From: Acidovorax benzenivorans
GTDB taxonomy: Bacteria; Pseudomonadota; Gammaproteobacteria; Burkholderiales; Burkholderiaceae_C
Assembly: GCF_028680575.1 (NCBI RefSeq)
Contig: NZ_JAPCKI010000012.1
Coordinates: 62,001 to 126,000, forward strand
Direction of reading: 5' to 3'
Length of the DNA: 64,000 nucleotides
Part shown: piece by piece, positions 18,601 to 26,644 of the stretch
How the letters are laid out: every line of letters starts with the position of its first letter
How positions within the stretch are numbered: the first letter of the stretch is position 1
Translations under genes and position numbers: made by a program
Notes under the pieces: generated by a model
What the model was told of the DNA's origin: nothing
Seen by the model: the letters and a program-made list of their open reading frames with translations, nothing else
Database searches by the model: none

Positions 18601-19725
18601 GGGAGCCGGTGCGGACTGAGGAGCCGGTGCCACGACTGGGGTGGGTCGCCGGGCGGCTTCGCGCACCACGTCATGCACAAACCGCAGCTTGGCCAGCGCC
18701 TCGCCCGCCAGCGCAAACGGATAGGCATCGGGCTGCCCCAGGCTGCGTGTAAGGCTGTTGAGCAGCAGCGTCAGCGGCACCAGGTGTTGCACCATGGACT
18801 GAAAGTCAGGCGCCGGGCTGGCAAAGGGGTCGATGGCGCTGCTGCGCTGCGCGCCGTAGAGGCCGGGGATGGTGACCTCGGTGGCATAGCTGGCCGAGGT
18901 TTCCAGCAGGTCGATCATGTGCAGGTAGTGGGCCCAGGTTTCGGCCCAGTCTTCCCAGGGGTGGGCGGCAGCGTAGGCACTCACATGGTGGTCGGCCCAG
19001 TCACCCAGGTCGTTGCCCCTGGCATAGTGAGCCTCCAGCGCTGCCGCGTAGTCCTGGCGCTCGTCACCAAACATCTGGCGAAATTCATCCAGCCGCCCAC
19101 CGTCGCGCACTAATTGGTCCCAGTAGAAGTGGCCTGACTCGTGGCGCAGGTGGCCAATCAGGGTGCGGTAGGGCTCACCCAGCGCGATGCGGCGGCGCGC
19201 GCGTTCGTCGTCGTCCGCCTCGGCCACGTTGAGCGTGATGGTGCCGCTGTGGTGGCCCGTCAACACCGGCGGGCCGCCCGGCACCTCGGCCAGAAACTCG
19301 AACACCGGGCCGGTGCGCCCGGGCGCGGGCTCCAGGCCCAGGCGGGCCAGGCTGTAGAACAGCCGCCGCTTGGCGGCTTCGATCTGCATCCAGCGCCCCA
19401 TGTTGGCAGGCTCGGACAGGTCAGGCATCACCCGGGTCTGGCGGCACGACACGCAAAGCTCTGCGAAATCGTTGGCGGGTATCGCAAAGTTGCAGGCTTG
19501 GTGGTCCGTGTGGTTGCGGCACATGCGGTACAGGCGCCCGCTGTAGTGGGCGCTGCCCTGCCCACCCTGGCGACGCCACAGGTCGGCACCGTCCTGCGGC
19601 GCAGGGGCCAGGGCAGCCATGGTCAGCACATCGGGCAAGAAGGCCAGCGCGCTGCCGCAATGCAGGCACTGCACGCTATCGAAAAACACCAGATGACCGC
19701 AATGGTCGCAATTGAATACCCGCAT
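18550..19725 (-). CDS. Zinc-ribbon metallopeptidase (putative zinc-binding Peptidase_Mx type)
   Basis: 391 residues. Two N-terminal zinc-ribbon-like cysteine sets: C6/C9 with C20/C23, and C69/C78 with C91/C94. They are followed by a metallopeptidase core holding HLRHESGHFYWDQL, where H195-E196-x-x-H199 is a zincin HExxH. A conserved-looking acidic/Trp stretch (HPWEDWAETWAHYLH) supplies a plausible third ligand about 65 residues downstream. No signal peptide, so it is cytosolic. The C-terminal residues (SNIKKNSKLTN...) and the stop are encoded by a copy of the dispersed repeat. It lies next to the alpha-E gene in the same orientation with 143 bases between; I regard it as a member of the same cluster by position and because similar neighbourhoods are known. 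Confidence 0.8.
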   Translation of the reverse strand: MRVFNCDHCGHLVFFDSVQCLHCGSALAFLPDVLTMAALAPAPQDGADLWRRQGGQGSAHYSGRLYRMCRNHTDHQACNFAIPANDFAELCVSCRQTRVMPDLSEPANMGRWMQIEAAKRRLFYSLARLGLEPAPGRTGPVFEFLAEVPGGPPVLTGHHSGTITLNVAEADDDERARRRIALGEPYRTLIGHLRHESGHFYWDQLVRDGGRLDEFRQMFGDERQDYAAALEAHYARGNDLGDWADHHVSAYAAAHPWEDWAETWAHYLHMIDLLETSASYATEVTIPGLYGAQRSSAIDPFASPAPDFQSMVQHLVPLTLLLNSLTRSLGQPDAYPFALAGEALAKLRFVHDVVREAARRPTPVVAPAPQSAPAPRSNIKKNSKLTNRDVR

Positions 19726-19896
19726 GGTGTGGAGCTTATACCCCGTGGGCCGGAGCCATGAGAAGGAACAAAACACAGCCCCTCCGCAAAGCGCCAGGAT
19801 GAGACCATGAAAAAAAACAGGCCCCGGGACATGCCTGGAGCCTGCTTCAGAGTTGAAGCCGCTGCGCCCAGGGGCGCAGGGCGTCAGCCCCACCGG

Positions 19897-20214
19897 TCAG
19901 GGGCGCACAACGATGCTGTTGCGCACTTCGCGCACATGCTTGGTGTTGCGCGCAATGTTTTCGGCCTGGTTCTTTTCAGCCTGTGACTTGGCAAAGCCCG
20001 ACAGCTGCACCGTGCCATTGAGCGTTTCCACGCTGATAGAGGTGGCCGATACATTCTTGTCCTCGGCCATCTTGGCCTTCACGGCGGTGGTGATGCCGGC
20101 GTCATCGACGTAAGCACCCACGGTTTGTTGTTCGCGGGCCACCGAGCAGCCGGTGGCTGTGACGATGGTGATGCCGGCAACGGCGGCGAAAGCGAGGGCA
20201 CGTGCGTATTTCAT
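19897..20214 (-). CDS. BON-domain lipoprotein
   Basis: 105 residues. Lipoprotein signal peptide with hydrophobic core AFAAVAGITIVTATGC (lipidation at the cysteine), then one BON domain: DDAGITTAVKAKMAEDKNVSATSISVETLNGTVQLSGFAKSQ. BON proteins (OsmY/DolP-like) bind phospholipid and act in envelope-stress responses. ATG 20214 has an AAGGAAAA site upstream. It lies in a run of small stress-type genes (DUF883, DUF1328) all on the minus strand, though gaps of 177 and 78 bases leave room for separate promoters. Confidence 0.9.
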   Translation of the reverse strand: MKYARALAFAAVAGITIVTATGCSVAREQQTVGAYVDDAGITTAVKAKMAEDKNVSATSISVETLNGTVQLSGFAKSQAEKNQAENIARNTKHVREVRNSIVVRP

Positions 20215-20390
20215 GGTGTTTTCCTTGTTCAAGAATGGTTGGGAACGCGGGTGCTGGGACATGCTCAGTCCACCGGTCTGTTGCACCCTCCGCGACCGGC
20301 GGACTGTGGGAAAGGGGCAGCGCTGGCGGGCATCCAGGCGCTGCGGGCTACTGGCAAGGCACTGGCGTGCAAACACCGGTGCGCGAGCCC

Positions 20391-20792
20391 TCAGTATGCA
20401 TTGCGCCGACGGGACATCCACATCGCCACGGTCGCCACGGTCGCCAGCAAAGCGCCCGATGCGACGGCGATGGCCAGTGACTTGCCGGGTTGCTCGGCCA
20501 CGTACTTGCCCGTGACTTCAGCGGCCTGTTGGATCTGGCGGCGTGCACGCGCGCTGGTCTCGGCGCAGTAATCGATGCTGCGCGCTGCCAGGACCTGTGC
20601 GCGAGCGGCGAGGTCGTCAATGGCCGGGTCAGCCTGGCGGCGCAGGGCGCGCGCGCTTTCTTCGGCCTTGTCCAGCGACTGATCGGCTGCGGCGCGGGTG
20701 GTCTGCACCGCGTCTTGTGCACTTTGCAGCACGTCATCGGCCAGGTTGCGAACACCGTGGGTCACTGTGTCGGTAACGGTCTGAAGACTCAT
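20391..20792 (-). CDS. DUF883-type (ElaB/YqjD-like) membrane-anchored protein
   Basis: 133 residues. Residues 1-95 are a long amphipathic, Ala/Gln/Arg-rich helix (QSAQDAVQTTRAAADQSLDKAEESARALRR) like the ElaB/YqjD/YgaM family. Residues 98-126 hold GKSLAIAVASGALLATVATVAMW, a C-terminal membrane helix closed by SRRR. E. coli relatives are inner-membrane tail-anchored proteins that associate with ribosomes in stationary phase. ATG 20792 has a GGAG site. Identification rests on architecture and composition. Confidence 0.75.
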   Translation of the reverse strand: MSLQTVTDTVTHGVRNLADDVLQSAQDAVQTTRAAADQSLDKAEESARALRRQADPAIDDLAARAQVLAARSIDYCAETSARARRQIQQAAEVTGKYVAEQPGKSLAIAVASGALLATVATVAMWMSRRRNAY

Positions 20793-20870
20793 GGGGAAAC
20801 TCCTTGGGGTGTGGGGTACAGGGGATGCGCGAGGGGGTGAAGGGCAGCAGTCCAGGCGTTACGGCCGGAC

Positions 20871-21035
20871 TCACCCCTTTTTGAGGAGCCCCAGCACAAA
20901 GGTGACAACAGCCATGATCACGAACACGAAGAACAGAATCTTCGCAATGCCCACGGCACCGGCAGCGATACCGCCAAAACCGAAGAGGGCTGCAATCAGC
21001 GCGATCACCAGAAAAACAACTGCGTAGTGCAACAT
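20871..21035 (-). CDS. DUF1328 small membrane protein
   Basis: 54 residues with two hydrophobic helices: [19 protein letters not shown], then [22 protein letters not shown], joined by GGIAAGAVG, the family's signature hinge. Ends LLKKG. ATG 21035 has a clear AAGGAGAT site. DUF1328 genes are commonly induced by envelope or osmotic stress and are found with BON and DUF883 genes, as here; the molecular role is not known. Confidence 0.9.
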   Translation of the reverse strand: MLHYAVVFLVIALIAALFGFGGIAAGAVGIAKILFFVFVIMAVVTFVLGLLKKG

Positions 21036-21386
21036 TTCCATCTCCTTATGGGTGGCCGGCTTGCCGGCAGATCGGGGGCGCCAAAACCTCAACGCCTGGG
21101 GCTACTGTAGGCACCACCCCACGCGGCGGATGCCGGTGTGCAGCGCGCTTGCCTGTCGGCGGTGCAGTGGGGGCGATGTAGGACGGCGCGCACTGGCCGG
21201 ACCGCGTACGCGGTAGCGCGCACGACGGCCGCGGCTCGGGTACCCCACCACGGGGCGCTGGCACCGGGCATGGCGCAACAGCAGCCCGCAGATGTGGCAT
21301 GTGGCATATGTGGCATGTGGGCCTGCATGCGCTGCGCCCCACAATGCAGCGGGTGAAGGAGAGGCAGTAACGAGGCGGCGTGTGCC
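21036..21386. other. 351-base gene-free stretch upstream of the DUF1328 gene
   Basis: No ORF with a ribosome site and sensible codon use is visible on either strand. It must contain the promoter of the DUF1328 gene and the 3' region of the kinase gene, both transcribed leftwards. Two things stand out: direct repeats of ATGTGGCAT at 21292-21321, and a GTAGG-N6-CCCAC sequence at 21107-21122 that differs by one base from the GTAGG-N6-CCTAC sites described elsewhere in this window. Confidence 0.6.
21292..21321. repeat. Short tandem repeat of ATGTGGCAT
   Basis: ATGTGGCAT starts at 21292, 21299 and 21308, with a fourth partial copy (ATGTGGG) at 21315, so a 16-base unit is repeated about twice. It lies about 260 bases upstream of the DUF1328 start. 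Function not evident. Confidence 0.7.
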
Positions 21387-22793
21387 TCAGGCGTCGTGCG
21401 CAGCGGCGTTGCTGCGCGACTCTGACGAGGTGCGCGGCAGCGGCAACACGGCCGACAACACCGCGCCATCACCAGGCCGCGATGTGAGTGTGAGACGCCC
21501 GCCCGCAGCCTCGACCCGGTGGCGCATACCTGCCAGCCCGTGGGAAGTGGGACGTACGGTGGCGGGGTCAAACCCCACACCATCGTCGCGCACCTGCACC
21601 GCCACATGCGTGGGGTAGCCATGCACCGACACCAGCACCTTGTTGGCCTTGGCGTACTTGCCAATGTTGGTCAGCGCCTCCTGCACCATGCGGTACACCG
21701 TGAGCTGCGAGGCATCGGGCAGTTGCACAGGCTCCAGGCTGGTCTCGACCTCAATGCCTGCACGCTCTGCGTATTCGCGTGTCAGGATCTCCAGTGCAGC
21801 CGTGAGCCCCAGGTTCGACAGCGACGAAGGCCGCAGGTCTTCAATGATGCGGCGCTTGAGCGCGATGCCGCTGTTGAGCGTTTCGGTGAGGTGCCTGAGG
21901 CGCTCAGCAATGTCGGGCGCGGTGGCATCGATCTTGGACTTGAGGCGCGCCACATCGAGCTTGGCGGCCGTCAGCAGCGCGCCCAGCTCATCGTGCAGCT
22001 CACGCGCCAGATGGCCCCGTTCTTCTTCGCGCACCTGCTGCAAGTGGTTGGCCAATTCAGACAGCGTGGCCGTGCGGTCGCGCACCAGGCCCTCCAGTCG
22101 GTCGCGCTCGCGTTCCAGCACCTCTTGCTCGCGCAGGTTGACGGACTGCACCGCCTGCGTCTGGCGCAGGTACATATAGAACGCCAGCAGGCCAATAGCG
22201 GTCACCGTGGCAATGCCAATGCGCGACAGCATCAGCGACTGTTCGATCTGCTCGCGGCCCTGCTGCAGGCGCCGGTCGCTGCGGGCGATCAGCTCTTGCG
22301 TGTGCTGCCGGATCGCCTCCATGTGCTCCTTGCCGACGTCCGTGCTCAAGATGAATTTCCAGGCGTCTTCGTTGCCCTGACGGCGCAGCCGCAGGCTCAG
22401 CTCCATCTCGGCCAATTTGCGTGATGTCTGCCGCGAAAGCAGCGCGAACTCCTGCATGTCCTCGGGCGAGCCCGTGAACTGGGTGCGCAGACGGTCCAGG
22501 TTGGTTTGCACGGTCGCCACGGCTTTGTCGTAGGGCTCCAGGTAAGTCTCGTTGCCGGTGAGCAGGTAGCCGCGCTGGCCGGTTTCGGCATCCAGCATGC
22601 TTTGCAGCAGCTTGTTCACATCGGCCCGCGTGGACAACCCCTGGGCCAGTTGCTCCACCGCGTCCTGCGAGCGCATGTGCCCCGTTTCATTGATGCCCAC
22701 CAACACCATGGCCGCCAGCAGCGCCATGGGCAGGCTCAGTGCCATTTGGCGGACTTTTGGTAACCACCGCCGGGTGTTTTCTTGGAGATTCAT
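21387..22793 (-). CDS. CHASE3-domain sensor histidine kinase (NarX/DegS-type HisKA_3)
   Basis: 468 residues. N-terminal membrane helix (ALSLPMALLAAMVLVGI), a periplasmic CHASE3-like helical sensor (about 30-195, LDAETGQRGYLLTGNETYLEPYD), a second helix (IGIATVTAIGLLAFYMYL), a coiled coil, then HisKA_3 with the phosphoacceptor in RGHLARELHDELGALL and an HATPase with QEALTNIGKYAKA, DDGVGFDP and HGLAGMRHR. ATG 22793 is chosen over a TTG 24 bases upstream. It is divergent from the NarL-type regulator gene at 22916 (122-base gap), which is its probable partner. The ligand of the sensor domain is unknown. Confidence 0.93.
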   Translation of the reverse strand: MNLQENTRRWLPKVRQMALSLPMALLAAMVLVGINETGHMRSQDAVEQLAQGLSTRADVNKLLQSMLDAETGQRGYLLTGNETYLEPYDKAVATVQTNLDRLRTQFTGSPEDMQEFALLSRQTSRKLAEMELSLRLRRQGNEDAWKFILSTDVGKEHMEAIRQHTQELIARSDRRLQQGREQIEQSLMLSRIGIATVTAIGLLAFYMYLRQTQAVQSVNLREQEVLERERDRLEGLVRDRTATLSELANHLQQVREEERGHLARELHDELGALLTAAKLDVARLKSKIDATAPDIAERLRHLTETLNSGIALKRRIIEDLRPSSLSNLGLTAALEILTREYAERAGIEVETSLEPVQLPDASQLTVYRMVQEALTNIGKYAKANKVLVSVHGYPTHVAVQVRDDGVGFDPATVRPTSHGLAGMRHRVEAAGGRLTLTSRPGDGAVLSAVLPLPRTSSESRSNAAAHDA

Positions 22794-22915
22794 ACGCTTA
22801 TTCTGGATAATGACCAACTACCGTTTTGGCGCCCCTGCCGTGCAGTGACTCGACGGGGCATCTGGACTTCCATACACACTGGGGCACGCGTGCTGCCGAC
22901 TCGAAAGAAGCATCA

Positions 22916-23548
22916 ATGATCAAGATCGGCATTGTGGATGACCATGCGATTGTTCGTTCCGGGCTGCGGCAGTTCCTGTCCGAGCATGTGGACCTGCGGG
23001 TGGAAGGCGAAGCCGCCAACGGCCGCGAGGCCATCGACCTGGTGCGCAACAAGGAAATCGATGTGCTGCTGATGGACCTGTCGATGCCCGGCCAAAGTGG
23101 GCTCGATGCCCTGGCCATGCTGCGCGCCAAAGCGCCCGACATGGGCATCCTGATCCTGAGCGGCTACCCCGAAGAACACTATGCGATCAACCTGATCCGC
23201 CAAGGCGCGAGCGGCTATCTGAACAAGGAGTGTGAGCCGTCGGAGATCGTGGAGGCCATCCGCACCATCGCGCTGGGCCGCCGCTACCTGACGCCTGCCG
23301 TGGCCGAACTGCTGGCGCAGCAACTTAACCGCAAGGACGATGCGCCGCCGCACGAGCAACTGTCGGAGCGCGAATTTCAAGTGTTCCTCAAGCTGGCCAA
23401 GGGAGAGACGGCTGGCGATATTGCCAAGTCGTTGTCGCTGAGCGTGAAGACAGTGAGCACGTACCGTACACGCCTGATGGAAAAGATGAGCCTGTCGTCC
23501 AACAGCGACCTCACCTACTATGCGCTCAAAAATCGCCTGATCGACTGA
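22916..23548 (+). CDS. NarL/FixJ-family response regulator
   Basis: 210 residues. Receiver domain 1-120 with acidic pair VDDH, phosphoacceptor aspartate in LLMDLSMPGQSG and conserved lysine in GYLNKE. LuxR-type helix-turn-helix 145-210, with LSEREFQVFLKLAKGETAGDIAKSLSLSVKTVSTYRTRLMEKM. ATG 22916 starts the conserved IKIGIVDDH; longer in-frame sequence upstream belongs to the shared promoter region. It diverges from the CHASE3 kinase. A candidate cognate DNA site (GTAGG-N6-CCTAC) occurs at 24218 and 30112, but the pairing of regulator and site is my inference. Confidence 0.93.
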   Translation: MIKIGIVDDHAIVRSGLRQFLSEHVDLRVEGEAANGREAIDLVRNKEIDVLLMDLSMPGQSGLDALAMLRAKAPDMGILILSGYPEEHYAINLIRQGASGYLNKECEPSEIVEAIRTIALGRRYLTPAVAELLAQQLNRKDDAPPHEQLSEREFQVFLKLAKGETAGDIAKSLSLSVKTVSTYRTRLMEKMSLSSNSDLTYYALKNRLID

Positions 23549-23679
23549 CATCCAGGGCCCTGCCTGCGCCCAGCGCAGCCGGGCCTGAGCGAACCGCACT
23601 GCGGCGGCGCTCCAAAAAAGAGAAGAAGAACAGGTACCCTGACTGCCGCATGCCCTCACGCACGCGGCGGCGGGTTGTG

Positions 23680-24129
23680 TCACTGGGGTAAGCCCGATGA
23701 GGCGGTGGACACACCACCGCTGCTGCCGGTATCCAAGCCGAGGGACGGGCTGCTGTGCTGCACGCAGTAGTCCACCAGCGCGTCGATCTCGTTGGATTTG
23801 TCAAACACCGCATCCACACCCAGCTGCGCACAGCGCATGCGCACGTCCGGCGTGGCGTAGTTGCTCAGCACCACCATTTTTTGTCCGGCCCGCCGCGTGC
23901 GGCAGGCAGCCAACACACCCAATCCGCTGCCCTGGCGCAAAAACAGGTCGACAATAGCGAGGTCCCATTCCTCGGGGTGTGCGGCCAGCCAGTTCGTGCC
24001 TTCGTCTTCGGTTTCTGCCATACCCACTGCCTCCACAGACGCCAACTCCTCCAGAGTTCCGATCAGGTTCTCACGGATGGTCGCGTTGTCTTCAACAATG
24101 TAGGTGCGCAGTTTCACGAGCGAGTCCAT
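23680..24129 (-). CDS. Receiver-only response regulator
   Basis: 149 residues with a single receiver domain and no output domain. Acidic pair in YIVEDNATIRENL, phosphoacceptor aspartate in AIVDLFLRQGSG, switch residue in VVLSNYA and lysine in VFDKSNE. The C-terminal about 25 residues are Ser/Gly rich and probably disordered. It converges on the NarL-type regulator gene, suggesting a phospho-transfer partner or sink for the same kinase. ATG 24129. A perfect GTAGG-N6-CCTAC palindrome lies 89 bases upstream of the start, overlapping the end of moeB. Confidence 0.9.
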   Translation of the reverse strand: MDSLVKLRTYIVEDNATIRENLIGTLEELASVEAVGMAETEDEGTNWLAAHPEEWDLAIVDLFLRQGSGLGVLAACRTRRAGQKMVVLSNYATPDVRMRCAQLGVDAVFDKSNEIDALVDYCVQHSSPSLGLDTGSSGGVSTASSGLPQ

Positions 24130-24217
24130 GTGTGCGGACAGTGCGGGGCACGCTGTCCTAGCCTTGAATTTAAGGCTTCCCTGCGCCGGATTCTGCCAGC
24201 CGCAACACGCTGGCCAT

Positions 24218-24233
24218 GTAGGAAAAATCCTAC
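24218..24233. promoter_or_regulatory. GTAGG-N6-CCTAC palindrome upstream of the receiver-only regulator
   Basis: GTAGG at 24218-24222, six-base spacer, CCTAC at 24229-24233; with the flanking spacer bases it reads GTAGGA-AAAA-TCCTAC. It overlaps the moeB stop codon and is 89 bases upstream of the regulator ATG. The same spaced palindrome occurs 91 bases upstream of a 24-residue membrane peptide gene (30112-30127). Interpreted as a transcription-factor site, plausibly for the NarL-type regulator at 22916. Confidence 0.5.
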
Positions 24234-24979
24234 CGCGTAACACACACCGTGCAGTGGGCATGGCGCTGCACGCGCATGGTGCTCCACTCCATGGCTCGGC
24301 CATCGAGCATCAACAGCCGCCCCGCCAGCGACTGCCCCACGCCCGCCATCAGCTTGAGCGCCTCGGCCGCCTGCATCGCCCCCACCACACCCACCAGCGG
24401 CGCAAACACCCCCATCGTGGAGCAACGCACTTCTTCAAATTCCGCGTCGGGCGGGAAGATGCAGGCGTAGCACGGTGACTGCGCATCGCGCGGGTCCACC
24501 ACCGTGATCTGGCCGTCGAACTGGATCACCGCGCCCGCCACCAGCGGCTTGGTGTGGCGCACACACGCGGCGTTGACCGCCTGGCGAGTGGCATAGTTGT
24601 CACTGCAGTCGAGCACCACGGTGGCGTCGCGCACCAAGCTGTCCAACGCGGCAGCGTCCACCCTAGTTTGCAGTGCCGTGACCCGCACCTCGGGGTTGAT
24701 GGCAGCCATGGCCTGCGCCGCCGAATCGACCTTGGGACTGCCCACCCGTGCGGTGGTGTGCGCAATCTGGCGCTGCAAGTTGGTCAGGTCCACCACATCG
24801 TCATCAACGAGCGTGATGTGACCCACACCCGCTGACGCCAGGTACAGCGCGGCGGGCGACCCCAGCCCGCCCGCGCCGATGATGAGGGCATGCGCCGCCA
24901 GCACGCGCTCCTGCCCCTCAATGCCCACCTCGTCGAGCAGGATGTGGCGGGAATAGCGCAAGAGCTGGTCATCGGTCAT
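24230..24979 (-). CDS. moeB: MoeB/ThiF-family E1-like adenylyltransferase
   Basis: 249 residues. Adenylates the C-terminal glycine of MoaD or ThiS (sulfur carrier for molybdopterin or thiamine). Rossmann ATP site IIGAGGLGSPAALYLASAG; VDDDVVDLTNLQRQ; the CSDNYATRQAVN region; zinc cysteines in CYAC and near the C-terminus CTVC; and the crossover-loop cysteine in EEVRCSTMGVFAPLVG. There is no C-terminal rhodanese domain. MoaD and ThiS are absent nearby, so MoeB versus ThiF is not settled by context. It lies downstream of ctpA on the same strand, behind a hairpin that looks like a terminator. Confidence 0.88.
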   Translation of the reverse strand: MTDDQLLRYSRHILLDEVGIEGQERVLAAHALIIGAGGLGSPAALYLASAGVGHITLVDDDVVDLTNLQRQIAHTTARVGSPKVDSAAQAMAAINPEVRVTALQTRVDAAALDSLVRDATVVLDCSDNYATRQAVNAACVRHTKPLVAGAVIQFDGQITVVDPRDAQSPCYACIFPPDAEFEEVRCSTMGVFAPLVGVVGAMQAAEALKLMAGVGQSLAGRLLMLDGRAMEWSTMRVQRHAHCTVCVTR

Positions 24980-25032
24980 GGGAGGGCTGGCCCGTAGCGG
25001 CCAAAAATTCAACGGTGAAAAAAGCAGACGTG

Positions 25033-25063
25033 AAAAAGGCTGGATTCCTCGCGAAATCCAGCC
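25033..25063 (-). terminator. Rho-independent terminator of ctpA
   Basis: On the minus strand: GGCTGGATT, eight-base loop, AATCCAGCC, followed immediately by TTTTT. The 9-bp stem begins 22 bases after the ctpA stop and separates ctpA from moeB. Confidence 0.8.
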
Positions 25064-25084
25064 CGGGGTCGGAGCGCGAAAAGC

Positions 25085-26521
25085 TCAATTCTCTTTCTTT
25101 TCTTCCTTGCGCTCTGTCAGCGTCTTGCTGACCAGCACTGGGCGGCCCTTGAGCTGGTTGAGGGCCTGCACCAGCTGGAAGTCCTTGTCCGAACCGAATT
25201 CGGGCACCTTGCGGTCTGCAGCGGGCTTCTTAGCTTCCTCTTCCAGGCGCTTGCGGGCGTCCTCGCGGGCCTTTTCGCGGGCTTCGTCTTTCTTCTCCTC
25301 GCCCTGGCCACTACCCAGGTGTTTGTCGAGGTCGGCCTCGCGCATGCGCAAGGCGGCAAAGATGTTGCCCTCTTCCGACTCATCGATCATCACGTCGGGA
25401 ACGATGCCCTTGGCCTGGATCGACTTGCCACTGGGGGTGTAGTAGCGGGCGGTGGTCAACTTGATGCCCGTATCAGGGCCCAGCGGACGCACGGTCTGCA
25501 CCGATCCCTTGCCGAAGGTCTGGCTGCCCATGATGGTGGCGCGCTTGTGGTCCTGCAACGCGCCCGCCACGATCTCGCTGGCTGAGGCAGAGCCTTCGTT
25601 GACCAGCACCACCAGCGGCACCGACTTGAGGGACGCAGGCAGGCGTTTGAGCGGGTCACCACCACCCCGGCGCTGGTAATAGTCAGGTGCGGCCTTGTAG
25701 GTGGCCTTGCTGTCGGCCAGTTGGCCATTGGTGGTCACCACCGTCACGTTCTCGGGCAGGAACGCCGCCGAGATCGCCACGGCTGCGTCCAGCAGGCCAC
25801 CTGGGTCGTTGCGCAGGTCCAGCACCAGGCCCTTGAGGTTGGGCTCCTGCTTGTAGACTTCTTCCACCTTGCGCACGAAGTCGTCCACCGTGCGTTCCTG
25901 GAACTGCGACAGGCGGATCCAGCCGTAGCCGGGTTCAATCACCTTGCCCTTGACGGACTGGGTCTTGATTTCTTCGCGCGTGATGGTGACGGGGAAGGTG
26001 CGGTTCTCGTCCTTGCGGAAGATGGTGAGCGTGACCTTGGTGCTGGGCTCGCCACGCATGCGCTTGACGGCGTCGTTGAGCGCCAAGCCCTTGACGGCGG
26101 TTTCGTCGATCTTGGTGATCAGGTCGTTGGTCTTGAGGCCGGCACGGAAGGCAGGCGAGCCTTCAATGGGCGACACGATCTTGATCAGGCCGTCTTCCTG
26201 CGTGATCTCGATGCCCACGCCCACAAAACGCCCCGAGGTGCCCTCGCGGAATTCCTTGAAGGACTTCTTGTCGAAATACTGGGAGTGCGGATCCAGGCTG
26301 GACACCATGCCGGAGATGGCGTCCGTGATGAGCTTTTTGTCATCCACCGGCTCGACGTAATCGGTCTTGACCAGACCGAACACAGCGGACAGTTGCTGGA
26401 TTTCTTCGAGCGGCAACGGCGTCATGGCGCCGCGCGCCACCGTTTGCAGTGACACCGTGGTGAGCGCACCCGCCACCACGCCTACCGACACCCATCCTGC
26501 AATCTTGAGTTTGTGGCCCAT
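25085..26521 (-). CDS. ctpA: Carboxy-terminal processing protease (S41 family)
   Basis: 478 residues. N-terminal signal/anchor (about 8-30, hydrophobic with GWVSVGVVAGALTTV), then the S41 N-terminal region with SSLDPHSQYF, a PDZ domain (about 95-185, SGRFVGVGIEI) and the peptidase core. NEGSASASE gives the nucleophile S313 and TFGKGSVQT gives general base K338, 25 residues apart as in the family. The C-terminal about 80 residues are a charged Lys/Glu/Arg-rich helix. Acts in the periplasm on C-termini, typically of murein enzymes. It is 123 bases downstream of gpmA on the same strand and ends at a terminator. Confidence 0.95.
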   Translation of the reverse strand: MGHKLKIAGWVSVGVVAGALTTVSLQTVARGAMTPLPLEEIQQLSAVFGLVKTDYVEPVDDKKLITDAISGMVSSLDPHSQYFDKKSFKEFREGTSGRFVGVGIEITQEDGLIKIVSPIEGSPAFRAGLKTNDLITKIDETAVKGLALNDAVKRMRGEPSTKVTLTIFRKDENRTFPVTITREEIKTQSVKGKVIEPGYGWIRLSQFQERTVDDFVRKVEEVYKQEPNLKGLVLDLRNDPGGLLDAAVAISAAFLPENVTVVTTNGQLADSKATYKAAPDYYQRRGGGDPLKRLPASLKSVPLVVLVNEGSASASEIVAGALQDHKRATIMGSQTFGKGSVQTVRPLGPDTGIKLTTARYYTPSGKSIQAKGIVPDVMIDESEEGNIFAALRMREADLDKHLGSGQGEEKKDEAREKAREDARKRLEEEAKKPAADRKVPEFGSDKDFQLVQALNQLKGRPVLVSKTLTERKEEKKEN

Positions 26522-26644
26522 ACAACACCTTTTACCGCTTCAAAACCAATATACACCTTGGAAGGGGCCAAACCCGCCGCAGTTCCGCATGGATGCTCAC
26601 TTTGGCGGGGATCAGCGGGGTTTTCCCCGCTCTTTACCTGCTAT

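Noticed and set aside
23549..23679. Terminator between the two convergent regulator genes
   Set aside because: The gap contains A-rich and GC-rich parts (CAAAAAAGAGAAGAAGAAC) but no stem followed by a T-tract that I can support.
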